Notes: a model not told the origin generated them from the sequence alone. DNA of 16,648 nt from CAZESS01 sp964594625 (GCA_964594625.1 CAZQNC010000021.1:1-16648), one strand, 5' to 3'. Numbered from the stretch's first letter, positions 5,757 to 13,842 are shown. Translations and numbers: made by a program.

Positions 5757-6344
5757 ATGGACCTCTGTACCGTCACCCGGACCACTGCCCAGGCCCCCTC
5801 CAGCGTGGATGAGGGCATTATACTGCTCGACGCAGACGGATACTGCACGTACCTCGGTTCCACGGCCGCCACGCTCCTGGGCCGTCACCCGGAGAACATG
5901 CGCGGCGTACCGCTGCCGGCCATCGTCCAGTCCGGAGCCAACGGGAACGGCGACGTGGTACGGGTCATGCGGCGCGGCGGACGGCTGCTCTACCATGCAC
6001 CCGACGGGAACGGGAGAACCATACCGGTGGAGATACGGTTTCATCCCGTTGCCGACGACGATGGCAAGAACAGGAGATATATCGGCGTGGTCAGAAACCT
6101 GGACGCGGTGGAGCAGATGGAGAATGACCTCCGGGATCAGCTGAGCCGGGAGCGGCTGTTCAAGGAATGCATCTCCCATCATTTTTTCAATCCGCTCTGC
6201 ATCGCCCAGGGCTACCTTCAGCTGGTGCTCAACCGGGAAAGCAACGGCGACGACGAGGCGATGCTGGAGGCAACCAGGCAGGCGCTCGCCCGCATAGAAA
6301 CCGTGGTTAAAAACGTGGTCTACGACGGCAAAGTCCGGGAATAA
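5757..6344 (+). CDS. Small PAS-domain protein with histidine-kinase-like DHp helix pair but no ATPase domain
   Basis: This is a 195-residue soluble protein. Residues ~15-115 form a PAS domain (EGIILLDADGYCTYLGS at the start, RRYIGVVRNL at the end). Residues ~120-190 form a HisKA/DHp-like helical hairpin with the H-box ISHHFFNPLCIAQGYLQL (139-156). The conserved Glu after the phospho-accepting His is His (H141-H142), and nothing like the N, G1, F or G2 boxes of a HATPase domain follows before the stop. It therefore cannot autophosphorylate by itself. It could be a phosphotransfer partner, a decoy that dimerises with a real kinase, or a sensor acting on receivers. Its H-box DNA is almost identical to that in the gene at 10131-11360. 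It converges on the DP2 gene. Confidence 0.75.
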   Translation: MDLCTVTRTTAQAPSSVDEGIILLDADGYCTYLGSTAATLLGRHPENMRGVPLPAIVQSGANGNGDVVRVMRRGGRLLYHAPDGNGRTIPVEIRFHPVADDDGKNRRYIGVVRNLDAVEQMENDLRDQLSRERLFKECISHHFFNPLCIAQGYLQLVLNRESNGDDEAMLEATRQALARIETVVKNVVYDGKVRE

Positions 6345-6388
6345 GCAGCGGTTGCATCGGGGGCACGGCTGGAAAGCACCCGGGAGTG

Positions 6389-9300
6389 CTACCCGAAGCC
6401 CTGCAGCGTGGTCTGCGTTACCTTGTCGTTGGTGAACAGGGATTCGGCGGATTTTTCGAACAGCAGGAGGCGCTGCCGGGTGTAGGTGGGCACGTCGAAG
6501 TCCTCCATGATCTGCTTGGCGGGCTCGAGATATTTTTTGATTGATTTCTCGTGGACGGTCAGCGTCAGCGATTTGCCGCAGCTGGTGCAGCGTCCCTTGA
6601 GCGGGATGCGCCGGTACTTGGTGTTGCATTTGACGCAGCGGACCTGCTGCTTGGTGAACGCCCGGAGGTTGCCGATGAGGTCGGGCAGGAAATGGGTCTG
6701 TATCACCCGGGCGGCGACGTCGCTTTCGTCGACGGCGCGGATGGTGCGGGCCAGGCCGAGCTGCGCGTAGAGCTTTTCCTCCATCCTGCCCAGGGTTTTG
6801 TACGCGGAGATGGTCACGCCGTCGCCGATGTCGGCGGTGTCGTGGGTGAAGCCGAAGCCGTCGTATTCCCGCCCGGTGCCGATGCGGCCGGCCACCAGGT
6901 CCATATGCTCCTCCACCTCTTTTGGATGGGCATGCCTCGTCGTGGCCTGGAAAAACGAGAGCGGGTAGCGGGACAGCACGTCCAGGTTTTCCGCCTCCTT
7001 GTCGATTTCCGCGGGGGAGATACGCGTGGCCAGCAACAGGGGCAGGTCCATCCGGCCGCCCCGCTTCTCCGGGATATATTCCAGCGAAAAGTTGAGGAGG
7101 ACATCCATGAGGAGCATCAGGGTGTCCTCGTCGCCGTCGCAGTTCCGGCGCTTCGCGGCATGATAGAACGGGTGCGCGCAGCATACCGCGGCGTCGATGA
7201 ACCCTATGATGCGGCCGACGGCGCCGGCGGAGGTATGCGGGGACATGCCGAGTACCATGCTGCCAATGAGGTCCGACGGCTCCTCGACGTTGTAAAAGGG
7301 CTCCATGTCGTAAAAGTGTTCCAGCAGCTCGTCGACAAACCGGGCCACCCGGGCGAGATACCGGCCGCCGGCCTTCGAGGGGATGACGTCCTGCACCCGG
7401 AGCTCGCATATCTGGTCCGGCTGTTCCAGGGGCTCGCCCTTCCAGTCATGGGTGTAGCCGAGCTCCCGCAGCCGCTCCACGGGGGTACCGATTTCCTCCG
7501 GTTTGAAATGGGTGAGCGGCATGTTGGTCATGTCGAAGCGGGCGGTGCCGTCCTTGAACACGTAGACGTCGTGCTTAGCCCGGAGCAATCCCTTTTCCAG
7601 GCTTTCCGGCGTCTTGTTGCCCGACGACAATCCGATGACGCCCTTGACCTTGTCGGGCATGTGCACCATGCCAATGCGCTCCTTGGCCTCCTCCACCTCG
7701 AGGAACAGCTTGACCTCCCGTCGCTCGATGTGCCCCGTCGAAATGGTGGTGCCGCCGCACTTGCAGCGGGTCTTGTACGTGATGCCTCCGCAGCGCTGGC
7801 ACTGCCGGGAGCCCGCCTCGAACTGTATCTTGTTGGCCCGCGCCGCCGCGTTGACCAGTCGCTCCCGTCCGCCGGCCCGGCCGACCGGGAACAGCACGTG
7901 GGGCGTCGCCCGCATGGTTCGCTTCGCCGCTTTCTCCGGGCGGCCCATCCGGGTGCCGATGCGCGACGGTGCCCTGGCCCGGACGGTGACGCCGGAGAGC
8001 TTCGACACCAGCTCGAGCGTGTCATGGGCCTCCACGGATGCCGGGGAAACCTGCTGCCGGATGCCGCCGTCTGCAACGACATAGCCGCAGCAGCGCAGCA
8101 ATGGCAGGGCGCACCGGTCGAGGATGAGCATGTCATGCGCCTCGTTTTCGGTGTGCAACGCCCCAAGCTGCAGCAGCAGTTCCTTGACATCGCCGGTTTT
8201 CGGCAGCATGAGACGGCCGTCCTCGTATGACGCCTGCTTCACCGTCCCAACGAGCGCGGCTACGTCATCGGGGGAGAGGTCATGCCAGAACAGCGTATGC
8301 CGGGGATGGAGCGGCACGTCGAAGGCCGCGGCGACGGCAAACGCCTCCTCCGACGACGGCTCATGGAGCGACACCGTCCGGCCGAGCTGCTCGTTCACCT
8401 GCCGCAGCGCTGCCTCCTCGTCTGCCGCGTCCAGTGCTTCCATCACCTCCTGTATCCACCATTCGTAGCAGTAGCTGGCCCGGGGCAGTATGGCATTGTT
8501 TTCCACGAACTCGCCGAAGGGAACCAGGATCTCGCCGAGGTCGATGATCTCCTGAATATGCTCCTTGACATCCTTGGCCTCCGCCGACGCGTGCAGCTGC
8601 ACGAAGTCGCCGTTGTCCAGCAGGACCAGGGGGCCCTCGATGGTGTCGCAGCTCGTCCCGATGGTGCCCTTACCCGGCCGCTCTGTTTTGAGCTGGGTGC
8701 CCAGTGCCACGAAGTCGTCGAGAATGTGCATCGCCGCTGGATGGATGGCGGTTGACGCCAGCCCGCAGGACCGGCCGCGCCCGTAGCGAAGGCGGAAGCC
8801 TCCCTTGCTGGACGGATGGGAAAACACGGGGCGACCCGCGATGAGGCTTTGCATGTACTTCGCCGACGGGGTAATCGTGGCGGATTCCTCCCCGTTGTCC
8901 TGGATAAACGCGGTGAGGAACCCCCAGCCTTCGAGACCCATGTGGTCCACGTGTTTCAGCAGCTTCGGGGCCTTGAGACAGAGCCCCTCGGCGATGACCA
9001 GGCAGGCGCCGCCGCGCACCCGGTTGGTGTGCACCCGCGGCAGGTTACGCTTGCCCGTCACCTCTTTCTGCTCCGTCGGCTCGCCGTTGATGCACACCGG
9101 GCAGTTACGGACGATGGTCTCGATTTCCCCCAGCGTGGGCGAATACTGCAGCGTGGTGATACGGTCGTACAGCGGCACCTCTTCCTTGTACCGCTCTATC
9201 TCGTCGTCCGTCGGCCGGTAGCGGCCGATGTCCAGCTTCCGTCTGACCACGTCGGCGATGAGCACGCTCATGGCCTCGCCGGTGCCGCCGGCGGAGCGGA

Positions 9301-9715
9301 TGGGGCCGGCAAAATACAGGTCGATGTAGCTGCTGCCGTCTGCGTTGCGGGCCAGCTTCACCGCCGAGATACCCTCGATGGGAGCCACCAGCACGCCCTC
9401 GGTCAGGATAGCCAGACCGGTCCGCACCGCCTGGTCCACCGTCTCCTCAAGGCTGCCGGCCTGCTCCTCGGCGATGTCGATGGCCACGGACAGCGCCGTC
9501 TGCTCCCGGCTCATGTCCTGCAGGCGCTCCCGGATAACGATGGCGATGCCCTCGGGTCCGACGAGCTCCTCGACGCGCTCCGCGAAGTCATTGGCCGTGG
9601 GGACCTCCACCTTCCGGGTGGGGTCGTATCCTTTGCCGCGGGCCTCCTCCGCTATGGCGTAGCAGTGCTCAACATGCCGCTCTATCGCCGAAAAATAGGT
9701 CTGAATGTCACCCAT
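6389..9715 (-). CDS. polC: DNA polymerase D large subunit DP2 (catalytic)
   Basis: This 1108-residue protein matches archaeal family-D polymerase DP2 throughout. The catalytic motif is NCDGDED with Asp860 and Asp862 (DNA 7124-7144), followed by a segment containing YIPEKRGGRMD. Zinc ligands are visible at C639/C642/C651/C653 and, near the C-terminus, at C1027/C1030/C1043/C1046. The last eight residues, QTTLQGFG (1101-1108), fit a PCNA-interacting PIP box. DP2 pairs with the exonuclease subunit DP1 in replicative DNA synthesis; DP1 is not in the window. The catalytic motif, where inteins occur in some archaea, is uninterrupted. The start at 9715 gives the usual N-terminus. There is no Shine-Dalgarno site, but a TATA box 28 nt upstream overlaps the preceding gene's stop, so it is probably leaderless and may also receive read-through from the upstream operon. 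Confidence 0.97.
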   Translation of the reverse strand: MGDIQTYFSAIERHVEHCYAIAEEARGKGYDPTRKVEVPTANDFAERVEELVGPEGIAIVIRERLQDMSREQTALSVAIDIAEEQAGSLEETVDQAVRTGLAILTEGVLVAPIEGISAVKLARNADGSSYIDLYFAGPIRSAGGTGEAMSVLIADVVRRKLDIGRYRPTDDEIERYKEEVPLYDRITTLQYSPTLGEIETIVRNCPVCINGEPTEQKEVTGKRNLPRVHTNRVRGGACLVIAEGLCLKAPKLLKHVDHMGLEGWGFLTAFIQDNGEESATITPSAKYMQSLIAGRPVFSHPSSKGGFRLRYGRGRSCGLASTAIHPAAMHILDDFVALGTQLKTERPGKGTIGTSCDTIEGPLVLLDNGDFVQLHASAEAKDVKEHIQEIIDLGEILVPFGEFVENNAILPRASYCYEWWIQEVMEALDAADEEAALRQVNEQLGRTVSLHEPSSEEAFAVAAAFDVPLHPRHTLFWHDLSPDDVAALVGTVKQASYEDGRLMLPKTGDVKELLLQLGALHTENEAHDMLILDRCALPLLRCCGYVVADGGIRQQVSPASVEAHDTLELVSKLSGVTVRARAPSRIGTRMGRPEKAAKRTMRATPHVLFPVGRAGGRERLVNAAARANKIQFEAGSRQCQRCGGITYKTRCKCGGTTISTGHIERREVKLFLEVEEAKERIGMVHMPDKVKGVIGLSSGNKTPESLEKGLLRAKHDVYVFKDGTARFDMTNMPLTHFKPEEIGTPVERLRELGYTHDWKGEPLEQPDQICELRVQDVIPSKAGGRYLARVARFVDELLEHFYDMEPFYNVEEPSDLIGSMVLGMSPHTSAGAVGRIIGFIDAAVCCAHPFYHAAKRRNCDGDEDTLMLLMDVLLNFSLEYIPEKRGGRMDLPLLLATRISPAEIDKEAENLDVLSRYPLSFFQATTRHAHPKEVEEHMDLVAGRIGTGREYDGFGFTHDTADIGDGVTISAYKTLGRMEEKLYAQLGLARTIRAVDESDVAARVIQTHFLPDLIGNLRAFTKQQVRCVKCNTKYRRIPLKGRCTSCGKSLTLTVHEKSIKKYLEPAKQIMEDFDVPTYTRQRLLLFEKSAESLFTNDKVTQTTLQGFG

Positions 9716-9740
9716 CCAAATACCGTAATGCGCGACGAGG

Positions 9741-9746
9741 TTTAAA
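9741..9746 (-). promoter_or_regulatory. TATA box for DP2 embedded in the stop of the upstream receiver gene
   Basis: TTTAAA on the minus strand is centred 28 nt from the DP2 ATG (9715) and contains the TAA stop (9742-9744) of the CheY-like gene. The spacing fits a leaderless transcript. Confidence 0.5.
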
Positions 9747-10134
9747 TGTTGTCCACCCGCGCCGCCGCTTTTTGTATATGGGCGAGCATCTCCCTGATGT
9801 CATCCGATTTCTGGATGAGCCCCCGGGCGCCGGCGTTGAGGGCCTCGACCGCGTAATCGGTGTGGGCGTAGGCGGTAAAAATGTAGATGAACACGTCGGG
9901 GTCGACGTCGACGAGCCGCCGCGTGGCCTCGATGCCGTCCATCCCGGGCATCTTGATGTCCATGAGCACGAGGCATCTATCGTCGATGTCCCGCTGCAGG
10001 CGCCGGTATATCTCGACGGCTTCGGCTCCGTCGTAGGCGTGCTCCATCTGCAATTGGCTGCCGTCCCGCCGGAGCGCGATGTCCAGAATCTGGTGGATGT
10101 CGGGCTCGTCGTCCACGAGGAGAATGGTGCTCAC
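9742..10134 (-). CDS. Stand-alone CheY-like response regulator receiver
   Basis: This is a 130-residue receiver domain with no output domain. The acidic pocket is Asp8-Asp9 (LLVDDEPD), the phospho-acceptor is Asp59 (LVLMDIKMPGMDG), and the switch residue Thr87 and invariant Lys109 are present, so it should be phosphorylatable. It begins with GTG, whose last bases form the TGA stop of the preceding PAS-DHp gene (GTGA overlap, 10131-10134), implying coupled translation and a shared pathway. Likely phosphodonors are the adjacent complete histidine kinase (15443-16363) or another kinase in the genome, possibly through the DHp partner. Downstream lies DP2 after a 26-nt gap, which I think is coincidental. 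Confidence 0.9.
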   Translation of the reverse strand: MSTILLVDDEPDIHQILDIALRRDGSQLQMEHAYDGAEAVEIYRRLQRDIDDRCLVLMDIKMPGMDGIEATRRLVDVDPDVFIYIFTAYAHTDYAVEALNAGARGLIQKSDDIREMLAHIQKAAARVDNI

Positions 10135-11360
10135 GGTTTCACTTGCACGGTCTGCTTGACAAGGTGCTCGATGCGTTTAAGGTTTTTGGCGATGGAGCGG
10201 ACCTGCCGCCGCTGCTCCGGCGTGAGTGAGCCGTACTTGCCCTCGTCCAGCAGGTAGAGATAGCCCTGGGCGATGCAGAGCGGGTTGAAAAACTCGTGGG
10301 AAATCTGGCTGGTGAGCATCTTCCGGAATTCATCGCTTTCATCCATTTTTTCCTGGAATGCCAGCGCCGTCACCGACCCGTGGCCGTTGCCCGTGACGGG
10401 CATCGCCCGCCCGAACATATGGCGCTCCCTGCCCCGGCCATCCCGGATGGTGAACTCCACGTCCCGGGCAGCGCCGTCGCCGTCGGTGCAGATTTCTGTG
10501 AGGTGCGGTGTTCCCTCGACGACGAGGGCGGACAGCGGCTTGCCTTTGACCTCGTCCGGCGTGTACCGCAGGTTTTCGGCGAACTGTTCGTTGACGCTGC
10601 GGATGACGCCCTCCCGGTCCATCACCGCGACGCTGATGGGGATGTTATGCATGACGTCTTTGAGCGGCATGATGTCATCCTCCGCCTCCGGGATATCAGC
10701 ATGTGCCGGGGCCTGCTTCGGCAGGAACGGGAGAGCGTCGAAGCGGACGAGCAGGTCGCTGCATCGTTCCATGTTGTAGTCGAGAATACGGGCCCGGCGC
10801 CGGGCCTCCATGACACCCTCGGCGAACGCCCGCCTGTCGATGTCCTGCAGCAGGCGCTGCTCCGAGAGCTCCATCAGGTGTTCTCGCACGTCCCGGCGCT
10901 TCCGCTCGAGCTCCCGGTGCTGCTGCTCAATGGACTGCCGGACCTGGCGGGCGTGGGCTATCGTCCGCCGCATTTCCGGGTCGGCGGATGCCACGTCGTG
11001 CAGCGCGTGGTCGGTGAGCCCGGCACCGGCCACGACGTCCCGGAGCCCGGGATGCCGCGCCGTGTATTCCAGCTCCCTGAGCAGCGCCAGGGCCTCGGAG
11101 TACCAGACGGGCACGAAGAGCAATCCCTGCTTTGACTGCTGCAGGGCATCCCGGTCAAGCGCGGTCACTGTCCCGGTTTCCTCATGGCGGACCCGGTAGC
11201 CGGTGACGTCGCCGTCGCCGTCCCGGATGACCCCGGTGACGGTGCCCATTTTGTCGCCGGTGTCCTCATAGTAGACCGGGGCGCCCTCCACGGCGGGGTT
11301 CCAGAACGGCCAGACGACGTTTTTTATTTTTGCATACAGGTTTTTTAACTGCTTTTTCAT
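10131..11360 (-). CDS. PRC-barrel/coiled-coil/PAS/DHp sensor protein without a kinase ATPase domain
   Basis: This 409-residue soluble protein has several parts. Residues ~20-85 look like a PRC-barrel (GAPVYYEDTGDKMGTVTGVI, then a YRVRHEETG turn). Residues ~130-200 are a charged coiled coil, ~235-340 a PAS domain (VAVMDREGVIRSVNEQFAEN), and ~345-409 a HisKA/DHp hairpin with H-box ISHEFFNPLCIAQGYLYL (353-370; His355, Glu356 intact). The protein ends right after the second DHp helix, so the HATPase domain is absent and autophosphorylation must come from another protein. It overlaps the signal peptidase gene by 4 nt (ATGA) and the CheY-like gene by 4 nt (GTGA). That makes a sensor-receiver pair in which this DHp may relay or remove phosphate, in the manner of Spo0B or of kinase-lacking decoys. 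The PRC-barrel call is by pattern and is less certain than the PAS and DHp calls. Confidence 0.8.
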   Translation of the reverse strand: MKKQLKNLYAKIKNVVWPFWNPAVEGAPVYYEDTGDKMGTVTGVIRDGDGDVTGYRVRHEETGTVTALDRDALQQSKQGLLFVPVWYSEALALLRELEYTARHPGLRDVVAGAGLTDHALHDVASADPEMRRTIAHARQVRQSIEQQHRELERKRRDVREHLMELSEQRLLQDIDRRAFAEGVMEARRRARILDYNMERCSDLLVRFDALPFLPKQAPAHADIPEAEDDIMPLKDVMHNIPISVAVMDREGVIRSVNEQFAENLRYTPDEVKGKPLSALVVEGTPHLTEICTDGDGAARDVEFTIRDGRGRERHMFGRAMPVTGNGHGSVTALAFQEKMDESDEFRKMLTSQISHEFFNPLCIAQGYLYLLDEGKYGSLTPEQRRQVRSIAKNLKRIEHLVKQTVQVKP

Positions 11361-13105
11361 AGGTCACACCCCCGAAGCAACACGGCGGGGTTCCATTTTT
11401 CTCGCATCATGTGGATAAGGCGGCCCGGCAGCCAGAAAAGCAGGCCGACGGGTACGGCGAGCGCGGCGAAGACCAGGAGGATGATACCCGCCACGGTGAC
11501 CGACGAGGCCAGCGGGACGAGCAGCGAATGATTGGTCCGGAAGACGTGCGCCACCGAGGTCGCCAGGTACAGCCCGGCAAACCACGTGGTGGTCAGCAGC
11601 GCCGCCCGCATGAACTGGGTGCGCCACCGGCAGCCCGCAATGTAGGCCATGACGCCGCCGGCGAGAGAGGCGGCGGGCACCGCAAATGCGATACCGTATC
11701 CCCGGTACAGCAGAGGAGCCGCTACCAGGAGGCAGGCAACCGAGACGGTCAGCGGCGTCCCCCGGCCGCCCGCATCGACATCGGGGCCGTACATCCAGGA
11801 TAACAGCCGACGGACACCGTGTCGAACCCTGTCCACCGACGCTGCCATCGTGTCCAGCCTGCGCCACGTCGACGGCATCCGGGCCTCCAGCGGCAGCAGC
11901 CGCCATGCCAGGGAGCCGCGGGCCAGCTGCCATCGCTCCACGGCGAAGGAGAGCGCTGCCAGGAGCAGGAAGGTGCCGGTGGCGAGGGTGACGGCGGAGA
12001 GCAGGGTGAGCGCGACGACGGCTCCCCGGGGATGCCAGTCGTTGAGCGTCTCGATGGCGGACAGGGGGAGAAGCGACCAGTACGGCGTGGAATAGATGTA
12101 GAGATGGCCGGTGTAGGCGCCGGGCGCCGTACCCGTCGGGACGTGAGCGGTGACGTTGCCGGAGAACCGTTCGCCCCGGTCGAGGGAAAACGCGGCCACC
12201 TCGCCGGTGTCCAGAAACCGCCCGGCGGGCCCGGACGCGTATATCATGCCGTGCACCGGCAGCAGCGAGGGGTTGACCACGGAGACCGACTGGGGAAACG
12301 ACGTCTCGTTGGCCCGGGGGACGGTAAACGATATACTGCTTTTCAGGGGTGTCTCACCGATACCCACCGACGCTGAAAGCCGGTCATATGAAAACGAGGC
12401 GGCTATCATGAGGAAGATGACGTAGAACAGGAGAAGGCAGGCGAACACGCGCTTCCCGGACAGGCGTTCCGGCCCCAGGATGCAGTCGTGCAGCTTTTCC
12501 CGTACGCTTCGCCCGTTGCCGGGCGCCCAGAGCACGGCGCCGGCGACAACCAGCGATATCGCGATGACGGCGGGGATGAATATGCCGTAGTGGTGGCCGG
12601 GCTGGGGCTGCCCCGCGGACATGGGCCGGGTGAGCGTTTCGACGGCAGAGTGAAACATGAGCCAGGGGACGCCGGCGAACGGGATTTTCAGCGGCCGGTC
12701 GCCGAGCATGAGGGCTTTGCCCCGGAGCATGTCGCCTGTTATCGGGGGCTCCGGCATGTGCGGCCCGGCCTGGTCGGTATAGTTGTTGGCGTCGCCCTTC
12801 GTGATGAGAGCGCGCTCTCCGCCGGTGTCTCTAATATCGGTGACGCGGTGCACGACGAGGGTTTCTTCGCCCCAGCTCTGCGCGCTGGCGAAGACCACGA
12901 CGTCTCCGTCGCTGACGTCGTCCATGGAGCAGGGCATCCAGGGCATCACGTCGCCCCGGTACAGCGCCGGTTCCATGGAATCCGAGGAGACCACGCTGAG
13001 GGGAAACGGCGTGCCGGCGACCACGGTGAGGAATTTGCCGACGATGAGCAGGAGGACGGCGGCGAAGAGCACGTTGCCGAGCAATTGTTTGGCGGTAAGC
13101 TTCAT
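11357..13105 (-). CDS. Signal peptidase I (archaeal S26B type) fused to an Ig-like domain and a polytopic membrane domain
   Basis: This 582-residue protein has an N-terminal membrane anchor (~5-27), then the catalytic signal-peptidase core: SSDSMEP with nucleophile Ser43, VVHRVTDI with His86 in place of the bacterial Lys, and KGDANN with Asp105, the Ser-His-Asp arrangement of archaeal and ER enzymes. After the core come two membrane segments, a likely extracellular Ig-like region (~230-355) with NET and NVT sequons, and about five more membrane segments to the C-terminus. Ordinary archaeal Sec11 proteins are only about 150-250 residues, so about 350 residues are extra. The ATG at 13105 is chosen because GGAGGTG (13112-13118) lies 6 nt before it; the upstream in-frame GTG at 13114 is part of that site. 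It starts 1 nt after the stop of a secreted protein gene, which suggests a dedicated (SipW-like) peptidase for its operon partners. Confidence 0.85.
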   Translation of the reverse strand: MKLTAKQLLGNVLFAAVLLLIVGKFLTVVAGTPFPLSVVSSDSMEPALYRGDVMPWMPCSMDDVSDGDVVVFASAQSWGEETLVVHRVTDIRDTGGERALITKGDANNYTDQAGPHMPEPPITGDMLRGKALMLGDRPLKIPFAGVPWLMFHSAVETLTRPMSAGQPQPGHHYGIFIPAVIAISLVVAGAVLWAPGNGRSVREKLHDCILGPERLSGKRVFACLLLFYVIFLMIAASFSYDRLSASVGIGETPLKSSISFTVPRANETSFPQSVSVVNPSLLPVHGMIYASGPAGRFLDTGEVAAFSLDRGERFSGNVTAHVPTGTAPGAYTGHLYIYSTPYWSLLPLSAIETLNDWHPRGAVVALTLLSAVTLATGTFLLLAALSFAVERWQLARGSLAWRLLPLEARMPSTWRRLDTMAASVDRVRHGVRRLLSWMYGPDVDAGGRGTPLTVSVACLLVAAPLLYRGYGIAFAVPAASLAGGVMAYIAGCRWRTQFMRAALLTTTWFAGLYLATSVAHVFRTNHSLLVPLASSVTVAGIILLVFAALAVPVGLLFWLPGRLIHMMREKWNPAVLLRGCDL

Positions 13106-13106
13106 C

Positions 13107-13781
13107 TCAGGCACCTCCCCTGTGGGTGACGTCTATTTTTATGTAGTCGGTGGCTATGCGGGAGAGCCTGGTGTGAGCAGGATTTGAGACGGTGCTGTGT
13201 TTCTGCACCACGAGGATGGTTATATTCCCATCACTGGCTATGTAATCCGTGCTTCCAGAGACTGTTTGCTCGAGGGTGACCGTGGTGCCCGTATTGGTGC
13301 TGTCCAGTTCGTCGTAGCTCCCGCTGCTCAGGTTCCACGCATATAGCGCGGCGCCACCCGGTTTCTGGTCGTGTGTTCCGCTTCCATTCCACAGGATGGT
13401 GAGCGAGGTGATGGCGCTCTGGTTTTCAGCGATTGAAAAGATAAAGCGATGGGCTGCATGATATCCGTGGGTTGTGGCTGCATCTGTTTGGGGTATACCG
13501 TCGTCGTCGGCGATGCGGGAGTAGTTGTCGAGTGGTATGGATGGTTCGCTGTCGGTGGCTGGCGGATTGTTTTGTGCCTGCGGCCGGTATGTCCATTTGT
13601 TGATGCCGGCGCTGCTGCTGAAGTCGTAGGTGACGGTGGTGTTGCCGGATGAGATGATGGTGTAGGAGGCGGGTATCTGGCTGGCCGTGTGCTGCGCTGC
13701 GTGCAGTAGATTGGAGTATACACTGCTCGTTGAAACGGCGATGGTCGCCAGGACGACGATGACAGCGATTTTTTTTCTCAT
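13107..13781 (-). CDS. Secreted, sequon-rich surface protein (second filament/matrix candidate)
   Basis: This is a 224-residue protein I do not recognise by name. It has an export signal (MRKK, then a hydrophobic stretch at 5-21) and a mature part rich in Ser, Thr, Asn and Tyr that looks like a beta-sandwich. Six N-glycosylation sequons are present: NTT, NYS, NQS, NGS, NLS and NIT. There is no C-terminal anchor. Residues 131-142 (WNGSGTHDQKPG) match the same positions of the neighbouring secreted protein (WDGSNGDQTPG). The frame is open upstream to 14087, but that extension runs back through the previous gene and is Pro/Thr/Arg-rich, so the ATG at 13781, where the signal peptide begins, is the start. 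No Shine-Dalgarno site precedes it; instead a 34-nt pure pyrimidine tract lies in the mRNA just upstream. The gene ends 1 nt before the signal peptidase start. Confidence 0.7.
   Translation of the reverse strand: MRKKIAVIVVLATIAVSTSSVYSNLLHAAQHTASQIPASYTIISSGNTTVTYDFSSSAGINKWTYRPQAQNNPPATDSEPSIPLDNYSRIADDDGIPQTDAATTHGYHAAHRFIFSIAENQSAITSLTILWNGSGTHDQKPGGAALYAWNLSSGSYDELDSTNTGTTVTLEQTVSGSTDYIASDGNITILVVQKHSTVSNPAHTRLSRIATDYIKIDVTHRGGA
13112..13118 (-). promoter_or_regulatory. Ribosome binding site deciding the signal peptidase start
   Basis: GGAGGTG on the minus strand ends 6 nt before the ATG at 13105 and sits inside the 3' end of the upstream secreted-protein gene. It supports coupled translation and argues against the GTG at 13114. 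Confidence 0.75.
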
Positions 13782-13788
13782 GGTGTGC

Positions 13789-13822
13789 GGGGGAAAGAGG
13801 GGGAGGAGAGGGAAAAAGGGGG
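13789..13822 (-). terminator. 34-nt polypyrimidine tract between the two secreted-protein genes (candidate attenuator)
   Basis: Every base from 13789 to 13822 is a purine on the plus strand, so the transcript carries only C and U here, including a run of five U (13813-13817). It fills most of the 61-nt gap after the first secreted-protein stop. Archaeal RNA polymerase terminates at U-rich tracts, so partial termination or RNA processing could lower expression of the downstream genes. The C content makes strong termination doubtful. Confidence 0.35.
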
Positions 13823-13842
13823 TTGGGCGTTGCGGCGTCCGG

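Noticed and set aside
6375..6390. Inverted repeat AGCAC...GTGCT between the convergent PAS-DHp and DP2 genes as a terminator
   Set aside because: The stem is only 5 bp, no T-run follows, it overlaps the DP2 stop, and archaeal termination does not rely on such hairpins.
7124..7144. Possible intein in DP2 at the catalytic motif
   Set aside because: The NCDGDED motif is continuous and the protein has normal length, so no intein is present.
5292..7409. Long minus-strand open frame (705 codons) spanning the GNAT gene, the PAS-DHp gene and the end of DP2
   Set aside because: It overlaps three convincing genes in other frames and its product is Arg/Pro/Gly/His-rich without any domain. Long spurious frames are expected in GC-rich coding DNA.
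6551..8230. 559-codon plus-strand frame antisense to DP2
   Set aside because: The DP2 reading frame is complete with catalytic and zinc motifs. The antisense product shows no domain and typical shadow composition.
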